Below, piece by piece: positions 1 through 9,814 of a stretch of DNA of 64,000 nucleotides; positions within the stretch are counted from its first letter, which is position 1; each line of letters starts with the position of its first letter. The stretch is from positions 1-64,000 of the forward strand of contig CANHJG010000003.1 in the NCBI GenBank assembly GCA_947461205.1, given 5' to 3'. The notes under the pieces were generated by a model. It had not been told where the DNA came from. It saw only the letters and a list, made by a program, of their open reading frames with translations, and ran no database searches. The position numbers and the translations under genes are program-made. Source of the DNA: Opitutia bacterium. Its GTDB lineage: Bacteria > Verrucomicrobiota > Verrucomicrobiia > Opitutales > Opitutaceae.

Positions 1-612
1 GCCCTCGATCAACCGGTCTTGGTTCTCAACCGCCTCTGGCAGGCGGTTAACATCATCGGCGCCCGGCGCGCGTTCGGGCTGCTGGCCCGCGGCCACGCCC
101 AGGTGGTGCATCAGCACGACGACGATTTCCGGACCTTTGCTCTGCTCGACTGGATGGATTTTTCGGTGAACAATCCGCCCGTCGTGGCGTTGGAGACGGT
201 GCATACGCCGAACCGGGTGATCCGGCTGCCGCGGGTGATCTTGCTCACGTTTTTTGACCGGCTCCCGTGCAAGGAGCTGAAGCTGACGCGCAACAACGTC
301 TTCGAGCGCGACAAGGCGACGTGCCAGTATTGTTCGCGGGTGTTGCCCCGCGAGCAGCTGAATCTCGACCACGTGATTCCGCGCAGCTATGGCGGCAAGA
401 CGACGTGGGAGAACATCGTGTGCTCGTGCATCAAGTGCAATTCGCGCAAGGCCAACCGACTCCCGCATGAGGCGCACATGCGGCTGATCCGCAAGCCGGT
501 GAAACCGAAGTGGCGGCCCGTGATATCCCTCGTGCTCGGCAACCAGCAGCACCACGAAGTCTGGAAAGATTTCCTCGACGTGGCCTATTGGAACGTCGAG
601 CTCGAGGAGTGA
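1..612 (+). CDS. HNH endonuclease family protein (5' end outside window)
   Basis: The reading frame is open from base 1, and the residues encoded by bases 1-18 (ALDQPV) look like normal family sequence. The true start therefore lies upstream, and the TTG at 19 is probably internal. The C-terminal half carries a zinc-finger-like HNH nuclease: a CxxC (CQYC), then LDHVIPRSYGGK with the catalytic-type His, then ENIV and a second CxxC (CIKC) followed by NSRKANR. This arrangement is typical of small stand-alone HNH proteins of about 180-200 residues that are widespread in bacteria. Their physiological role is mostly unknown; nucleic-acid cleavage is inferred from the fold. The family call is firm. 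Nothing nearby indicates restriction-modification or phage context. Confidence 0.85.
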   Translation, partial: ALDQPVLVLNRLWQAVNIIGARRAFGLLARGHAQVVHQHDDDFRTFALLDWMDFSVNNPPVVALETVHTPNRVIRLPRVILLTFFDRLPCKELKLTRNNVFERDKATCQYCSRVLPREQLNLDHVIPRSYGGKTTWENIVCSCIKCNSRKANRLPHEAHMRLIRKPVKPKWRPVISLVLGNQQHHEVWKDFLDVAYWNVELEE

Positions 613-889
613 GCCGCCGCACCGATTTTACCCGCACCGGGCCGATCACGTCTTTTCTCCTTCGCCGGCGGGCCGGCGGTGGGGGCGTGGGGCGTGGGGC
701 GAGGGGCGCGGCGACGGCGGGTCGAGCAGGTCGAGGCCTGGCGGATGGCGGGCGGAGGCTTGGGCGGCGAGGCGCCACTTCGACGGCGAGCGCCGGCGCG
801 TGCTGCCGGGGGTGATCGCGGTCCTGATGCCGATTTGCCTCCGCCCGGACCGGGGAATTTTTTCGCGCCGCGATAAAAAGGAGCGGCCG
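613..889. other. GC-rich gap with no gene seen
   Basis: No recognisable coding sequence was found on either strand. Frames here give low-complexity Arg/Gly/Ala translations typical of GC-rich noncoding DNA. It runs directly into the MscS remnant. Confidence 0.5.
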
Positions 890-1392
890 TTTCTCGTGCG
901 TCGCATCGGACATTATTTCGGGACAGGCCCCGGGCTCGTCGTGAGCGCCGTCGCCGCGATCGATGATGTGCGGCGGCTTGCGCCGACCCTCGAGGTGGCG
1001 AGTGCGGACGTGGCGACCGCGCGGTTCGGCGGGCGCGTCCTTCGGTCCGGCGGAACGTTCACCGGCGGGCGACCGGCTCGGGATCGACGGGGCGCCCGGG
1101 GACGTTCGGGATATTCAACGTTTGCGCACGACCCTCGTCGAAGTGCACAACGGGATCGGGGTGGGTCAGCTGACGGGGTGGGTGTTCATCGTTCCGAACA
1201 ACCTCGGGTTAACGAGCCGGGGGCAATGGCTCGCACGGCCAGCCCGACACGTGGGGCGTCGTCCCCGTGACCGTGACGGTGGGAACGCCGGCGGCGAGTG
1301 GGCGGGCCCTGCTGCGAAACGTGCGCGAAGCGGAAACGCCCGCGGCTTTTGCCGAAGCGCGGCAGGCTGCCGCCGTGCTGGCGCGGCGGTAG
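890..1392 (+). pseudogene. Decayed MscS-type mechanosensitive channel gene
   Basis: Three consecutive forward frames together spell a mechanosensitive-channel beta-domain. About 930-1060 gives DVRRLAPTLEVASADVATA. About 1068-1230 gives GDRLGIDGAPGDVRDIQ, then LRTTLVEVHNGIGV, TGWVFIVPNN. From 1246 to a TAG at 1390-1392 the third frame gives DTWGVVPVTVTVGTPAASG and RQAAAVLARR. The GDR-IDG-GDV-DI-LRTTL-EV-VPN order is the classic MscS signature. At least two frameshifts separate the pieces, and no start or pore helices were found, so I read it as a pseudogene. Sequencing error is a less likely alternative given the poor N-terminal match. Confidence 0.55.
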
Positions 1393-1557
1393 GGGGTCGA
1401 GGATGCGGATGATCGGCCGTCGACTGGGCTGGGGCGGGAGGAGCCGAAAGGGCCGTCTCCCGGGCCCGCGAAGGCGTGAGCGATGCACGGGGAGCAGAGG
1501 TGGCGGGAGGGAGACGGGGATTGCCGCGGGGCGGACTTGCCGCACCATGACCGCACT

Positions 1558-2088
1558 ATGCTCGCGACCCTCGTTATGACCGTCATCGGTGCCGACCGGC
1601 CCGGACTCGTGCAACTCGTCGCTGCCCGCGTGGCGGACCATGGCGGCAACTGGCTGGAGAGCCGGATGTGTCACCTCGGCGGACAGTTCGCGGGACTCCT
1701 GCGGGTCGAGGTGGCGGCGGAACGCGTCGACGAACTGGTGGGCGCCCTCCACCGCTTGGAGCGAGAAGGGCTGCGCGTGCTCGTGCATGCGGACGGCGGG
1801 GGCGCGGCGGGCCCGGCGGCGGGAGCGGTCGCGGTCTTGGAATTGGTCGGACAGGACCGGCCGGGTATTTTGCGCTTTGTGTCGGGCGTGTTGGCGCTGC
1901 ATGGCGTCAACGTCGAGGAGTTGTCGTCGGAGCGGCTGAGCGCGCCGATGGGCGGAGGGACGCTGTTCCAGCTGCGGGCGACGGTGCTGGTGCCGGCGGC
2001 GGCGAGTCTGGCGGCCGTGCGGGTCGACCTAGAGAAGATTGCGGCGGATCTGATGGTGGACCTCACGCTCGCACCGGCGAAGGATTGA
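1558..2088 (+). CDS. Glycine cleavage system transcriptional repressor-like protein (two ACT domains)
   Basis: The 176-residue product contains two tandem ACT domains. The first begins MTVIGADRPGLVQLVAARV with the usual DRPG turn and HGGNWLESRM. The second begins around residue 95 with LELVGQDRPGILRFVSGVL and HGVNVEEL. This layout matches GcvR-like proteins, which bind amino acids and modulate glycine-cleavage expression in enterobacteria. No gcv genes are in the window, so the regulatory target here is unknown. I chose the ATG at 1558, which begins shortly before the first ACT strand; an in-frame ATG at 1483 would add 25 unconvincing residues. It converges on the small membrane protein gene (stops 8 bases apart). 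Confidence 0.75.
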   Translation: MLATLVMTVIGADRPGLVQLVAARVADHGGNWLESRMCHLGGQFAGLLRVEVAAERVDELVGALHRLEREGLRVLVHADGGGAAGPAAGAVAVLELVGQDRPGILRFVSGVLALHGVNVEELSSERLSAPMGGGTLFQLRATVLVPAAASLAAVRVDLEKIAADLMVDLTLAPAKD

Positions 2089-2095
2089 ATCCCGG

Positions 2096-2323
2096 TCAGG
2101 CGGCGGGAGGAGGGGGGCCAAATTTCTGGCGCACCACGACGAAGAGCACGGCGCTGGCAACAAGATCGGTCAGGCCCACGGTCAGCCGGAGCGGGAGTGG
2201 GATGCGGTCGAGGAACGCGAGCACCGCGAGCCCGCCGACGCCGAGCCCGGTGGCGAGGATGAGCATTTTTCTGCGCAGCCGGCGGCGGGCGGCAGGAGAA
2301 AGGGCGGGGGCTGGGGACGGCAT
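2096..2323 (-). CDS. Small two-helix membrane protein, unknown function
   Basis: The 75-residue product has a basic N-terminal patch (RRRLRRK) and two hydrophobic segments, LILATGLGVGGLAVLAFL at about residues 21-38 and TVGLTDLVASAVLFVVV at about 48-65, ending in a Pro-rich tail. It would sit in the inner membrane with both ends on the same side, cytoplasmic by the positive-inside rule. It lies 18 bases downstream of the histidine kinase gene on the same strand, so co-transcription is likely. I do not recognise the family. The compact membrane topology and tight spacing argue for a real gene. Confidence 0.55.
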   Translation of the reverse strand: MPSPAPALSPAARRRLRRKMLILATGLGVGGLAVLAFLDRIPLPLRLTVGLTDLVASAVLFVVVRQKFGPPPPAA

Positions 2324-2341
2324 GAGCGAAATCGGGGGCGG

Positions 2342-4045
2342 CTATTTCGCGCACGGGAGCGTGAGGCGCATCGTCGTGCCGGCGGGACTGGTGGCGCGCA
2401 GCGTGATGTCCCCGTGATGCGAGAGCAGAATGCGTTTGGCGATGGCGAGGCCGAGTCCGGTGCCGTCGGGCCGGCCGGAGAGGAAGGAGTCGAAGACGCG
2501 GTCGCGGATGCTTTCGGGAATGCCCGTGCCGGTGTCGGCGATGTCGACGAGCGCCAGGTGGGCGCCGGCGCGGTCGACCGCCGTGGTGGTCAGGGTGATG
2601 GTCCCGCCCTCGGGCATGGCCTGCGTGGCGTTCAGCAGGAGGTTGAGGAGCACCTGCTGGATCTGGCCTTTGTGCGCGTCGATGTAGAGGGACGCCGCGG
2701 GCGGGGCGAAGTGAAGCGAGACCTTGCTTTGCGCGAGCTTGAGCCGCACGAGCACGAGGGTGTCCTCGACGATGTCGGTGAGTGACCAGCGCGAATGGAG
2801 GCTCGACGGCGCCTTCGCGAAACCGAGGACGCGGGTGACGATGGACTCGAGTTGGTCGAGTTTTTCTCCGATGACGCGCAGGTCGGTGCGGCGCGGATCG
2901 CCCTCGGCGAAATCGACGCCGAGGCCGCCGTGGAGGAGTTTGAGGACGGTGAGGGGATTGCGGATCTCGTGGGCGATTTCGGCGGCGAGGAGGCCGAGGG
3001 TGGTGAGGCGTTCGTTTTTGCGCAGCACGTCTTCGCTTTGGAACACGCGGGCGTAGAGCCGGGCGTTTTGCAGGGCGACGGCCCCGAGGCCGGCGAGCGC
3101 GGCGCAGAGCCGTTTCTCGTCGTTGTCGAAGCGGTGCGGACGGTCGGTGAAGACGGCGAGCACCGCGAGGACTTCGCCTTCGAACTGGAGTGGACTGACG
3201 AGGACGGAGCGCAGGCCCGGCTCGCGGGGGACGTCGACCAGGTCGGAGAATTCCGCCGATTGGACGTCAAGGAAGGCGACCTGTCGCCGGGTGTGGATCG
3301 CCGCACCGGCGAGACAGGCGTTGAGCGGCAGGTCGCCGGCTGGCAAGGGTGTGACGACGGCGCCGGTGAGGGACGCGCACTGGAGGGTACCGGTCGTGAC
3401 GTCGTGCAAGTAGAGCGCGGCGGCGCGGGCCTGCATCATGTGGCGGGCCTCTTGGGTGAGGGCGTCGATCAGTTCCTGCTGTTCGAATTTTGTGACGAGC
3501 GATTGGCCGGCGGTGATGAGGGACTCCAGCTGGCGGGCTTTGCCGCGGAGATGCCGCACGGTCCAGAGGCGCTGCATCACGCGCGCGGCCTCGGCGGCGA
3601 GGGTCTCGAGTTGCGCGAGATCGGCCGGAGTGAAACCGGACCGACTGTCGCTCTCCAAGTCGATAACGCCGATGACGTGGTCGCCGTCTATCATCGGGGC
3701 GGCCATCTCGCAGCGGCAGGTGGGCCGGACGGCGATGTAGCGCGGTTCGAGGGCGACGTCGGGCGCGAGGAGCGAGCGGTGGTTCAGCACGCACCAGCCG
3801 GTGATGCCGTGGCCGAGCTTGATGGCGGAGTACCCGACGCCGGCGGGCAGCCCGGTTTGCACTTCCGTCTCCAACCGGCTGGTGTCGGGGCTGAGGAGGG
3901 CGATGGATCCGGCGTCGGCGCGAAACGTGGTGACCAGGACGTCGAGCATTTCCCGGAGCGCGGCCTGCGGGTCGTCGACGCGCGACGCGAGCGTCGCGAC
4001 GCGGTAGAGCGCCGGGAGAATGCGGGCGTCGGGGGTCGCGTCCAT
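2342..4045 (-). CDS. Soluble sensor histidine kinase with two GAF domains
   Basis: The 567-residue protein has no evident membrane segment. Two GAF-type sensor domains occupy roughly residues 20-160 and 185-330 (for example GHGITGWCVLNHRSLLAPDV in the first). A dimerisation/phosphoacceptor helix follows with AAEIAHEIRNPL; the His is the expected autophosphorylation site. The HATPase domain shows an N box (LLNLLLNATQAM), a G1 box (DTGTGIP) and a G2 box (GTGLGLAIAK). It therefore senses a cytoplasmic signal and phosphorylates an unlinked response regulator, since none is encoded nearby. It sits 66 bases downstream of glnD on the same strand, so a nitrogen-related role is possible. The HATPase resembles NtrB-type kinases, but the paired GAF domains do not. 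Confidence 0.85.
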   Translation of the reverse strand: MDATPDARILPALYRVATLASRVDDPQAALREMLDVLVTTFRADAGSIALLSPDTSRLETEVQTGLPAGVGYSAIKLGHGITGWCVLNHRSLLAPDVALEPRYIAVRPTCRCEMAAPMIDGDHVIGVIDLESDSRSGFTPADLAQLETLAAEAARVMQRLWTVRHLRGKARQLESLITAGQSLVTKFEQQELIDALTQEARHMMQARAAALYLHDVTTGTLQCASLTGAVVTPLPAGDLPLNACLAGAAIHTRRQVAFLDVQSAEFSDLVDVPREPGLRSVLVSPLQFEGEVLAVLAVFTDRPHRFDNDEKRLCAALAGLGAVALQNARLYARVFQSEDVLRKNERLTTLGLLAAEIAHEIRNPLTVLKLLHGGLGVDFAEGDPRRTDLRVIGEKLDQLESIVTRVLGFAKAPSSLHSRWSLTDIVEDTLVLVRLKLAQSKVSLHFAPPAASLYIDAHKGQIQQVLLNLLLNATQAMPEGGTITLTTTAVDRAGAHLALVDIADTGTGIPESIRDRVFDSFLSGRPDGTGLGLAIAKRILLSHHGDITLRATSPAGTTMRLTLPCAK

Positions 4046-4111
4046 GCGGCGGGTGGGCGGAGCGCGCTGGCGGCGCGCCCGCCAAAGTTCGGGTCGCGGC
4101 GGGCGCCGGGT

Positions 4112-6940
4112 TTATGGCCCGGTCGGCGCGGCGGCGGCCGGGGCGACGGGCGCGGGTGAGATCACTGCGTTCATCGCGTCGCGCAGGGCGACGAGGCGCT
4201 CGGGGCTGTTCACGGGCTCGTGGTTGGCGCTCTCGATGTAGAAGGTGTCGATCGCGACGCCGCGCTCGGTGCCGATGCGCGCGAAGGTGATGTCGAAGGC
4301 GTGGTCGGAGATGATTTTCGCCAGCCGGTAGAGGAGGCCGATCTGGTCACGCGCCTGGATCTCGACGATCGTGCGCTGCATCGAAAGTTCGTGGTAGACC
4401 TCGACGGTGGGCGGAAAGGAGCTGTGGAGCATTTCGCCGCTTGACGACGCGAGGTAGCGGGTGGAGGCGATCTTCTTGGCCTGGGTGACGATGTCGGGGA
4501 GCAGGTCGCGGTTGGCGACTAGGGCCTCCTCGATGGTGCGGGCGAACTTTTCCTGGGCGGCCGCGCTCTGGACGACTCCGCGGCCGGGTTCGACGACGTA
4601 AAAGGTGTCGATGGCGATGTGGTCGGTGCGGGAGATCACCTTCGAGCCGAGGATGCTGAGGCCGGCCACGCTGAAGGCACCGGCGAGTTTGTAGAAGAGG
4701 CCGGCGCGGTCCCAGGTGACGACGTTGACGACGGTGAGGGAGCGGTTGAGGTCGTCCTTCCATTCGATCACGGGTTTGAGTGAGCCGACGGAATCGGCGG
4801 CGGTGATCGATTTGAAGAGTCGGTTGACCATCTGGATGTGCAGGGCGATCTCGGCGGAGTCCGTGTGGACGAAGTAACGGTCGGGGAGCAGACCGAAGTG
4901 CGCGTTGATCTCGTCGGCACTGATGCCGGGGATGGTTTTCGCGATGAGTTCCTGTTGGGTCATTTTTTTCTTTTCCTGATGGCTGGCTTCGAGCGCCGAG
5001 CCAAGTTTGAGCCGCTCGAGGGTGGAGCGATAAAGCGTCGTGTGCAACGTGTCCTTGTAACTATTCCAGAGGTCTGCGGCGGTGCCGCGGGCGTCGCAAA
5101 AGGTGTGGACGTAGAGGTGCCGCAGGCGTTCGGTGTCGCCCACCAGTTCGGCGAAGGCAGCAGAGGTTTGGGGATCATCGACATCCCGCTTCTGCCAGAA
5201 GCGTGCCATCGCCAGATGATTCTTGATGATGAACGACACGAGTTCCTGGCCCTCGGGGGAGACCCCGAAGCGCTGGAGGAGCGGTCCGGCGAGCCGCACG
5301 CCGCTCTCGGAGTGGCCTTGGATGGCCTCGGCCTTGCCGATGTCGTGGAGCAGGAGGGTGAGGTAGAGGAGAGCCGGGTCGCTCGACTCGTGGAGGGCGG
5401 CGCGATATTTGAGGGTGATGGGTTCGGCCTCGGTGAAGATCCGGTCGAGCTCGCGGATGGCGTTGAGCGTGTGAACGTCGGCGGTGTAGCGGTGGTAATA
5501 CTCGTGCTGCACCAGACAGGTGAGGCCGTCGAATTCGGGGATGTAACGGCCAAGCACGCCGAGTTCGTGCATCTGGGCGAGGGCGGGGTGAACGGCGCCT
5601 ACTTCGGAGAGGAGGGCGCGGAAGCAGACGCTGGCGTCGGGCGAGCGTGCGACCTCGGTGGTCAGGCGGGGGAGGGAGGCGCGGATGAGTTGCGCGAGGT
5701 GGAAATCCAGCGTGGCGTCGAGCTGCTGGCAGTGACGGAACACGCGCAGAAGGCGCACCGGGTCGTCGATGAAAACGTCGGGGGATTCCGCGGCGAGTTC
5801 GCGGCCGCGGAGGACGAAGCCGTCGAGGCGCTTGGCGCGGGTGAAGCGTGTGGCGCGCAGGCGTTCGCGGAAGGAGCTGCCGCCCTCGCTGTTGGGGCCG
5901 CCGCGGCCGATGCTGAGCGCGAGGCGGTCCTCGACGAGTTTCGACACGCGGAAAACCGTCTGGGCGGCGCGGTAGTAGTCCTGCATGAAATGCTCCACGC
6001 GGGGGAGCATTTCGACCTCGGTGTAGCCGAGGTTTTGCGCAAGGCGGGGCTGCAGATCCAGGCTCATGACATCCGTCGCGCGGGTGCTCATGAAGTGGAG
6101 GTCGTGGCGGACGCGCAGGAGGAAGTCGTAGCCGCGGCGGAAGGCCGCGAGGTCGTCGGCGCGCAGGTAGTTTTGTACGGCGAGTTCGTCGATGCTGGTG
6201 ATGCCGAGCTTCACCCGGGCCATCCAGACGGCGTTCTGGTAGTCGCGCAGGCCGCCCACGCCGTTCTTGATGTCGGGCTCCTGGTTAAACACCGTGTTGG
6301 CATATTTCGCGCGGCGGCTCGCTTGGTCGTCGAGGCGCGCGGCGATGTAACCCTTCGGGTCCTCGCTCACGGAGTAGCTGCGGTAAGCTTGGGAAAACGT
6401 GGCGTAGAGCTTGGGTGAACCGGCGATGAGCCGCGCCTCCAGCAGGGCGGTCTTGGACTGGATCTCGCGCCGCGCCTCGTCGAACGCTTCGTCGATCGTG
6501 CGCGTGGAGTGCCCGACTTTCAGGCCGCAGTCCCAGAGGATGTAGAGGATTTCGTTGGTGAGGTGTTCCTGCAGGGGCTTCGCGGCGGCGGGCTTCGTCT
6601 TGGTCGGGAAGAGAAACATCACGTCGATGTCGCTCAAGGGGCTGAGTTCGCCGCGGCCGTAGCCGCCGAGGGCGACGAGGGCGACGGGGGCGGGCAGGGG
6701 GCCGACGACCCGGGTGTAGGACTCGCAGGCGTGGTCAAAGAGGCGGACGAGCACGGCGTCGATGAGGGCGGTGCGGTCGTGGGCGGTGGCGAGCCCGGAG
6801 GCGCCCTGTTCGTGCCGCAGGCGGAGCGCGGCCGTTTCGGTCTTGAGGAACTCCTTGCACGCGGCCAACCGCTCGGGCACGGACGCTTCGCCGGTGAAGC
6901 GGAGGCGGTCGGTGGCGGTGGGCAGGAGGACAGGGGGCAT
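4112..6940 (-). CDS. glnD: PII uridylyltransferase / uridylyl-removing enzyme GlnD
   Basis: The 942-residue product has the full GlnD architecture. The nucleotidyltransferase domain has GGYGRGELSPLSDIDVMFL at about residues 92-110, containing the catalytic GG and DxD. A helical UTase domain follows, then an HD phosphohydrolase domain with LLLHDIGKAEAIQG near residue 530. Two C-terminal ACT domains start near 730 (WDRAGLFYKLAGAFS) and 850 (RDQIGLLYRLAKIIS). GlnD uridylylates PII when glutamine is low and removes UMP when it is high. The ATG at 6938-6940 gives the normal length. The same frame stays open to 10288 but only across the antisense of valS. It is divergent from valS. Confidence 0.95.
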   Translation of the reverse strand: MPPVLLPTATDRLRFTGEASVPERLAACKEFLKTETAALRLRHEQGASGLATAHDRTALIDAVLVRLFDHACESYTRVVGPLPAPVALVALGGYGRGELSPLSDIDVMFLFPTKTKPAAAKPLQEHLTNEILYILWDCGLKVGHSTRTIDEAFDEARREIQSKTALLEARLIAGSPKLYATFSQAYRSYSVSEDPKGYIAARLDDQASRRAKYANTVFNQEPDIKNGVGGLRDYQNAVWMARVKLGITSIDELAVQNYLRADDLAAFRRGYDFLLRVRHDLHFMSTRATDVMSLDLQPRLAQNLGYTEVEMLPRVEHFMQDYYRAAQTVFRVSKLVEDRLALSIGRGGPNSEGGSSFRERLRATRFTRAKRLDGFVLRGRELAAESPDVFIDDPVRLLRVFRHCQQLDATLDFHLAQLIRASLPRLTTEVARSPDASVCFRALLSEVGAVHPALAQMHELGVLGRYIPEFDGLTCLVQHEYYHRYTADVHTLNAIRELDRIFTEAEPITLKYRAALHESSDPALLYLTLLLHDIGKAEAIQGHSESGVRLAGPLLQRFGVSPEGQELVSFIIKNHLAMARFWQKRDVDDPQTSAAFAELVGDTERLRHLYVHTFCDARGTAADLWNSYKDTLHTTLYRSTLERLKLGSALEASHQEKKKMTQQELIAKTIPGISADEINAHFGLLPDRYFVHTDSAEIALHIQMVNRLFKSITAADSVGSLKPVIEWKDDLNRSLTVVNVVTWDRAGLFYKLAGAFSVAGLSILGSKVISRTDHIAIDTFYVVEPGRGVVQSAAAQEKFARTIEEALVANRDLLPDIVTQAKKIASTRYLASSSGEMLHSSFPPTVEVYHELSMQRTIVEIQARDQIGLLYRLAKIISDHAFDITFARIGTERGVAIDTFYIESANHEPVNSPERLVALRDAMNAVISPAPVAPAAAAPTGP

Positions 6941-7078
6941 CGGGAAAGCGCGCAGTAAGCAGGAACCGACAACCAATAGGCAATCTCCCAATCGCGGAGC
7001 CGAACGCGGTGCTTGCATCGCCGCACGGGGCTCGGTTTTCTCCGCGGTTCCGAACCGAACCTGAACCGCACCCGACCC

Positions 7079-9814
7079 ATGGCCGAGATCACCAAGAGCT
7101 ACGAATCCCGCGACGTTGAGAAAAAATGGTATGCCGCCTGGCAGGCCGCCCACGCGTTCGCCGGGAAGGTCACCCCGGGCGTGGAGCCTTATTCGATCGT
7201 CATCCCGCCGCCGAATGTCACCGGCGTGCTCACGATGGGTCACGTGCTCAACAACACGATCCAGGACATCCTGATCCGCCGCGCGCGGCTCGAGGGTCGC
7301 AGCGCGCTCTGGATTCCCGGCACCGACCACGCGGGCATCGCCACGCAGAACGTGGTCGAGCGGCAGCTGCGGCAGACCGAAAAGAAAACCCGCCGCGACC
7401 TCGGCCGCGAAAAATTCCTGGAAAAAGTCTGGGCGTGGCGCGACGAGAAGGGCGGCAAGATTCTCGAACAACTCCGCCGCCTCGGCGCGTCGTGCGACTG
7501 GGACCGGACGCAGTTCACGATGGACCCGCACTACTCGAAGGCCGTGCTCACGGCGTTCGTCGATCTGTTTGCCAAGGGTAATATTTACCGCGGCAAGCGC
7601 ATGGTGAACTGGTGCCCCGTGTCGCAGACCGCGCTCTCCGACGAGGAAGTGAACATGAAGCCGGTCAACGGCTCCATCTACCGCGTGCGCTACGAGCGCG
7701 CGGACGCGCCCGGCGTGTTCGTCGAGGTGAAGACCACGCGCCCCGAGACGATTCCGGGCGACGTCGCCATTGCCGTGCATCCGGACGATCCGCGTTACGC
7801 AGGTTGGATCGGGAAATGTGTCCGCCGCGCCCTCGGGCCCGCCGCGGAAATCCCGATTATCGCCGACGCGGCGGTCGACCGGGAGTTCGGTACCGGCGCG
7901 CTGAAGATCACGCCCGCGCACGACAAGACGGACTTCGAGATCGGCCAGCGCCACAAGCTTCCGATTATCGACGTGCTCGAAGCGGACGGAAAACTCAATG
8001 CGTTCGCGGGCCCGGATCTCGCGGGCCTCGACCGGTTTGCCGGGCGCAAGAAAGCCGTCGAGCTGCTCGCGGCCAGCGGCGCCCTCGTCGCCGAAGAGCC
8101 CTACGCGAACAACGTCGGTTACTCCGAGCGTGCCGACGTGCCGATCGAGCCGCGCCTGACCTGGCAGTGGTGGCTGCGTTACCCGCGGGTGGACGAGGCG
8201 AAGGCGGCCGTGCGCGACGGCCACATTCAGTTTCACCCGGAGCGGTGGAGCAAAGTATACCTCCACTGGCTCGAAAACATCCAGGACTGGTGCATCAGCC
8301 GCCAGCTGTGGTGGGGGCACCGCATTCCGGTTTGGTATCGGAAAGGTCTCGACAAGGAAAAGCTCACCGAGGCTGATCTCGGCGACGCGACGAAAGTCCA
8401 CGTCTCGCTGAACGGTCCCGCCGACCCGGAAAACTGGGAGCAGGAGATCGACGTGCTCGACACGTGGGCGTCGTCGTGGCTCTGGCCCTTCGCGACGATG
8501 GGCTGGCCCGACGGGGAAAAGATGAAGGCGCAGGGTCTCGACCATTTCTATCCGACCACGACGCTCGTCACGGGCCCGGACATCATTTTCTTCTGGGTCG
8601 CGCGCATGATCATGGCCGGCCTGGAATTCATGCGGCCCGGCGAGCCGATTGAGCGGCGGATTCCGTTCAAACACGTTTATTTCACCGGTATCATCCGTGA
8701 CCAGCAGGGCCGGAAGATGTCGAAGTCCCTCGGCAATTCGCCCGACCCGCTCGACCTGATCGACACCTACGGGGCGGACGGGCTGCGGTTCGGCATCGTG
8801 TCGATCGCGCCGCAGGGTCAGGACATCCGCTTTCAGGAGGACCGGATCGAGAGCGGAAAAAATTTCTGCAACAAGCTCTGGAACGCGTGCCGGTTCCGCC
8901 AGATGAGCGGCGAGGCGGGCGACAACTCGTCGCTCGCCTCGATTCTCGCCCGCCTCTCGCCCGGCCAATTCGACGCTGACGACCATGCGATTCTCCAGCG
9001 GCTGCTGGGCACGACGCGGGAGGTCGACCGGTGCTTTGCCGCGTTCGAATTCAGCGCGGCAGTGCAGGCGCTGTATTCGTTTTTCTGGAACGATTTTTGC
9101 GACTGGTATGTGGAAGTATCGAAAGCGAAGCTCCAAGAGGCGGCGACCAAGCCGACCTGTCTGGCGATCCAGGATCTGGTGTTGCGGCAGACGCTGCTGT
9201 TGCTGCATCCGTTCATCCCCTTCATCACGGAGGAACTCTGGCACCAGCTCGGTTTCGGCCCCGACGGCCGGTTCATCGCGGACGCGCACCTCGCCAACGC
9301 CTCGTCGTTGGCCGATGCCGCCGTGCCCCACGGCCTCGTGCTGGACGCCGCCGCCGCCGCCACCATTGAGACGCTCAAAGAGTTGGTGGCGAAAGCGCGC
9401 GCGCTGAAGGCCGACCACAATCTCGCGAGCCGGCGCGACGTGAAATTTTTTCTCACGACGACGGACCGCGAGTGGCAGACCGTGGCGGAGAACCTCGCCA
9501 AGCTCACGCGCATGTGCGGGGCCGCAAGCGTTGAGCGCCGGGAAAAAGTCGACGGTGCACCCGCGGCGGTGACGGCGCTCGGCACGCTTTATCTCGATCT
9601 CGCGAGCACGGTCGACGCGGGGGCCGAGAAAGTGCGGCTCACGAAGGAACTGGACCAGTTGGTGAAACACATCGCGGGCACGGAGGCGCGCCTGGCGAAC
9701 GAAGCGTTTGTGAGCAAGGCCCCGCCGGCCGTGCTCGACGGTGCGCGCAAGCAGCTCGCCGACCAGCAGGCGAAGCGCGCGGAGCTGGCGCGGTTGCTGA
9801 AATCGCTGGGTTGA
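7079..9814 (+). CDS. valS: Valyl-tRNA synthetase
   Basis: The 911-residue class I aminoacyl-tRNA synthetase charges tRNA-Val. PPPNVTGVLTMGH at residues 43-55 is the ValRS form of the HIGH motif, and GRKMSKSLGN near 546 is the KMSKS loop. The editing domain (CP1) lies between them, with TTRPETIPGDVA as its threonine-rich signature. The C-terminus ends in the coiled coil typical of ValRS (VRLTKELDQLVKHIAGTE onward). The ATG at 7079 begins MAEITKSYESRDVEKKWY, the usual N-terminus; an in-frame ATG at 7013 would add an unrelated leader. It is divergent from glnD with a 138-base gap. Confidence 0.96.
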   Translation: MAEITKSYESRDVEKKWYAAWQAAHAFAGKVTPGVEPYSIVIPPPNVTGVLTMGHVLNNTIQDILIRRARLEGRSALWIPGTDHAGIATQNVVERQLRQTEKKTRRDLGREKFLEKVWAWRDEKGGKILEQLRRLGASCDWDRTQFTMDPHYSKAVLTAFVDLFAKGNIYRGKRMVNWCPVSQTALSDEEVNMKPVNGSIYRVRYERADAPGVFVEVKTTRPETIPGDVAIAVHPDDPRYAGWIGKCVRRALGPAAEIPIIADAAVDREFGTGALKITPAHDKTDFEIGQRHKLPIIDVLEADGKLNAFAGPDLAGLDRFAGRKKAVELLAASGALVAEEPYANNVGYSERADVPIEPRLTWQWWLRYPRVDEAKAAVRDGHIQFHPERWSKVYLHWLENIQDWCISRQLWWGHRIPVWYRKGLDKEKLTEADLGDATKVHVSLNGPADPENWEQEIDVLDTWASSWLWPFATMGWPDGEKMKAQGLDHFYPTTTLVTGPDIIFFWVARMIMAGLEFMRPGEPIERRIPFKHVYFTGIIRDQQGRKMSKSLGNSPDPLDLIDTYGADGLRFGIVSIAPQGQDIRFQEDRIESGKNFCNKLWNACRFRQMSGEAGDNSSLASILARLSPGQFDADDHAILQRLLGTTREVDRCFAAFEFSAAVQALYSFFWNDFCDWYVEVSKAKLQEAATKPTCLAIQDLVLRQTLLLLHPFIPFITEELWHQLGFGPDGRFIADAHLANASSLADAAVPHGLVLDAAAAATIETLKELVAKARALKADHNLASRRDVKFFLTTTDREWQTVAENLAKLTRMCGAASVERREKVDGAPAAVTALGTLYLDLASTVDAGAEKVRLTKELDQLVKHIAGTEARLANEAFVSKAPPAVLDGARKQLADQQAKRAELARLLKSLG

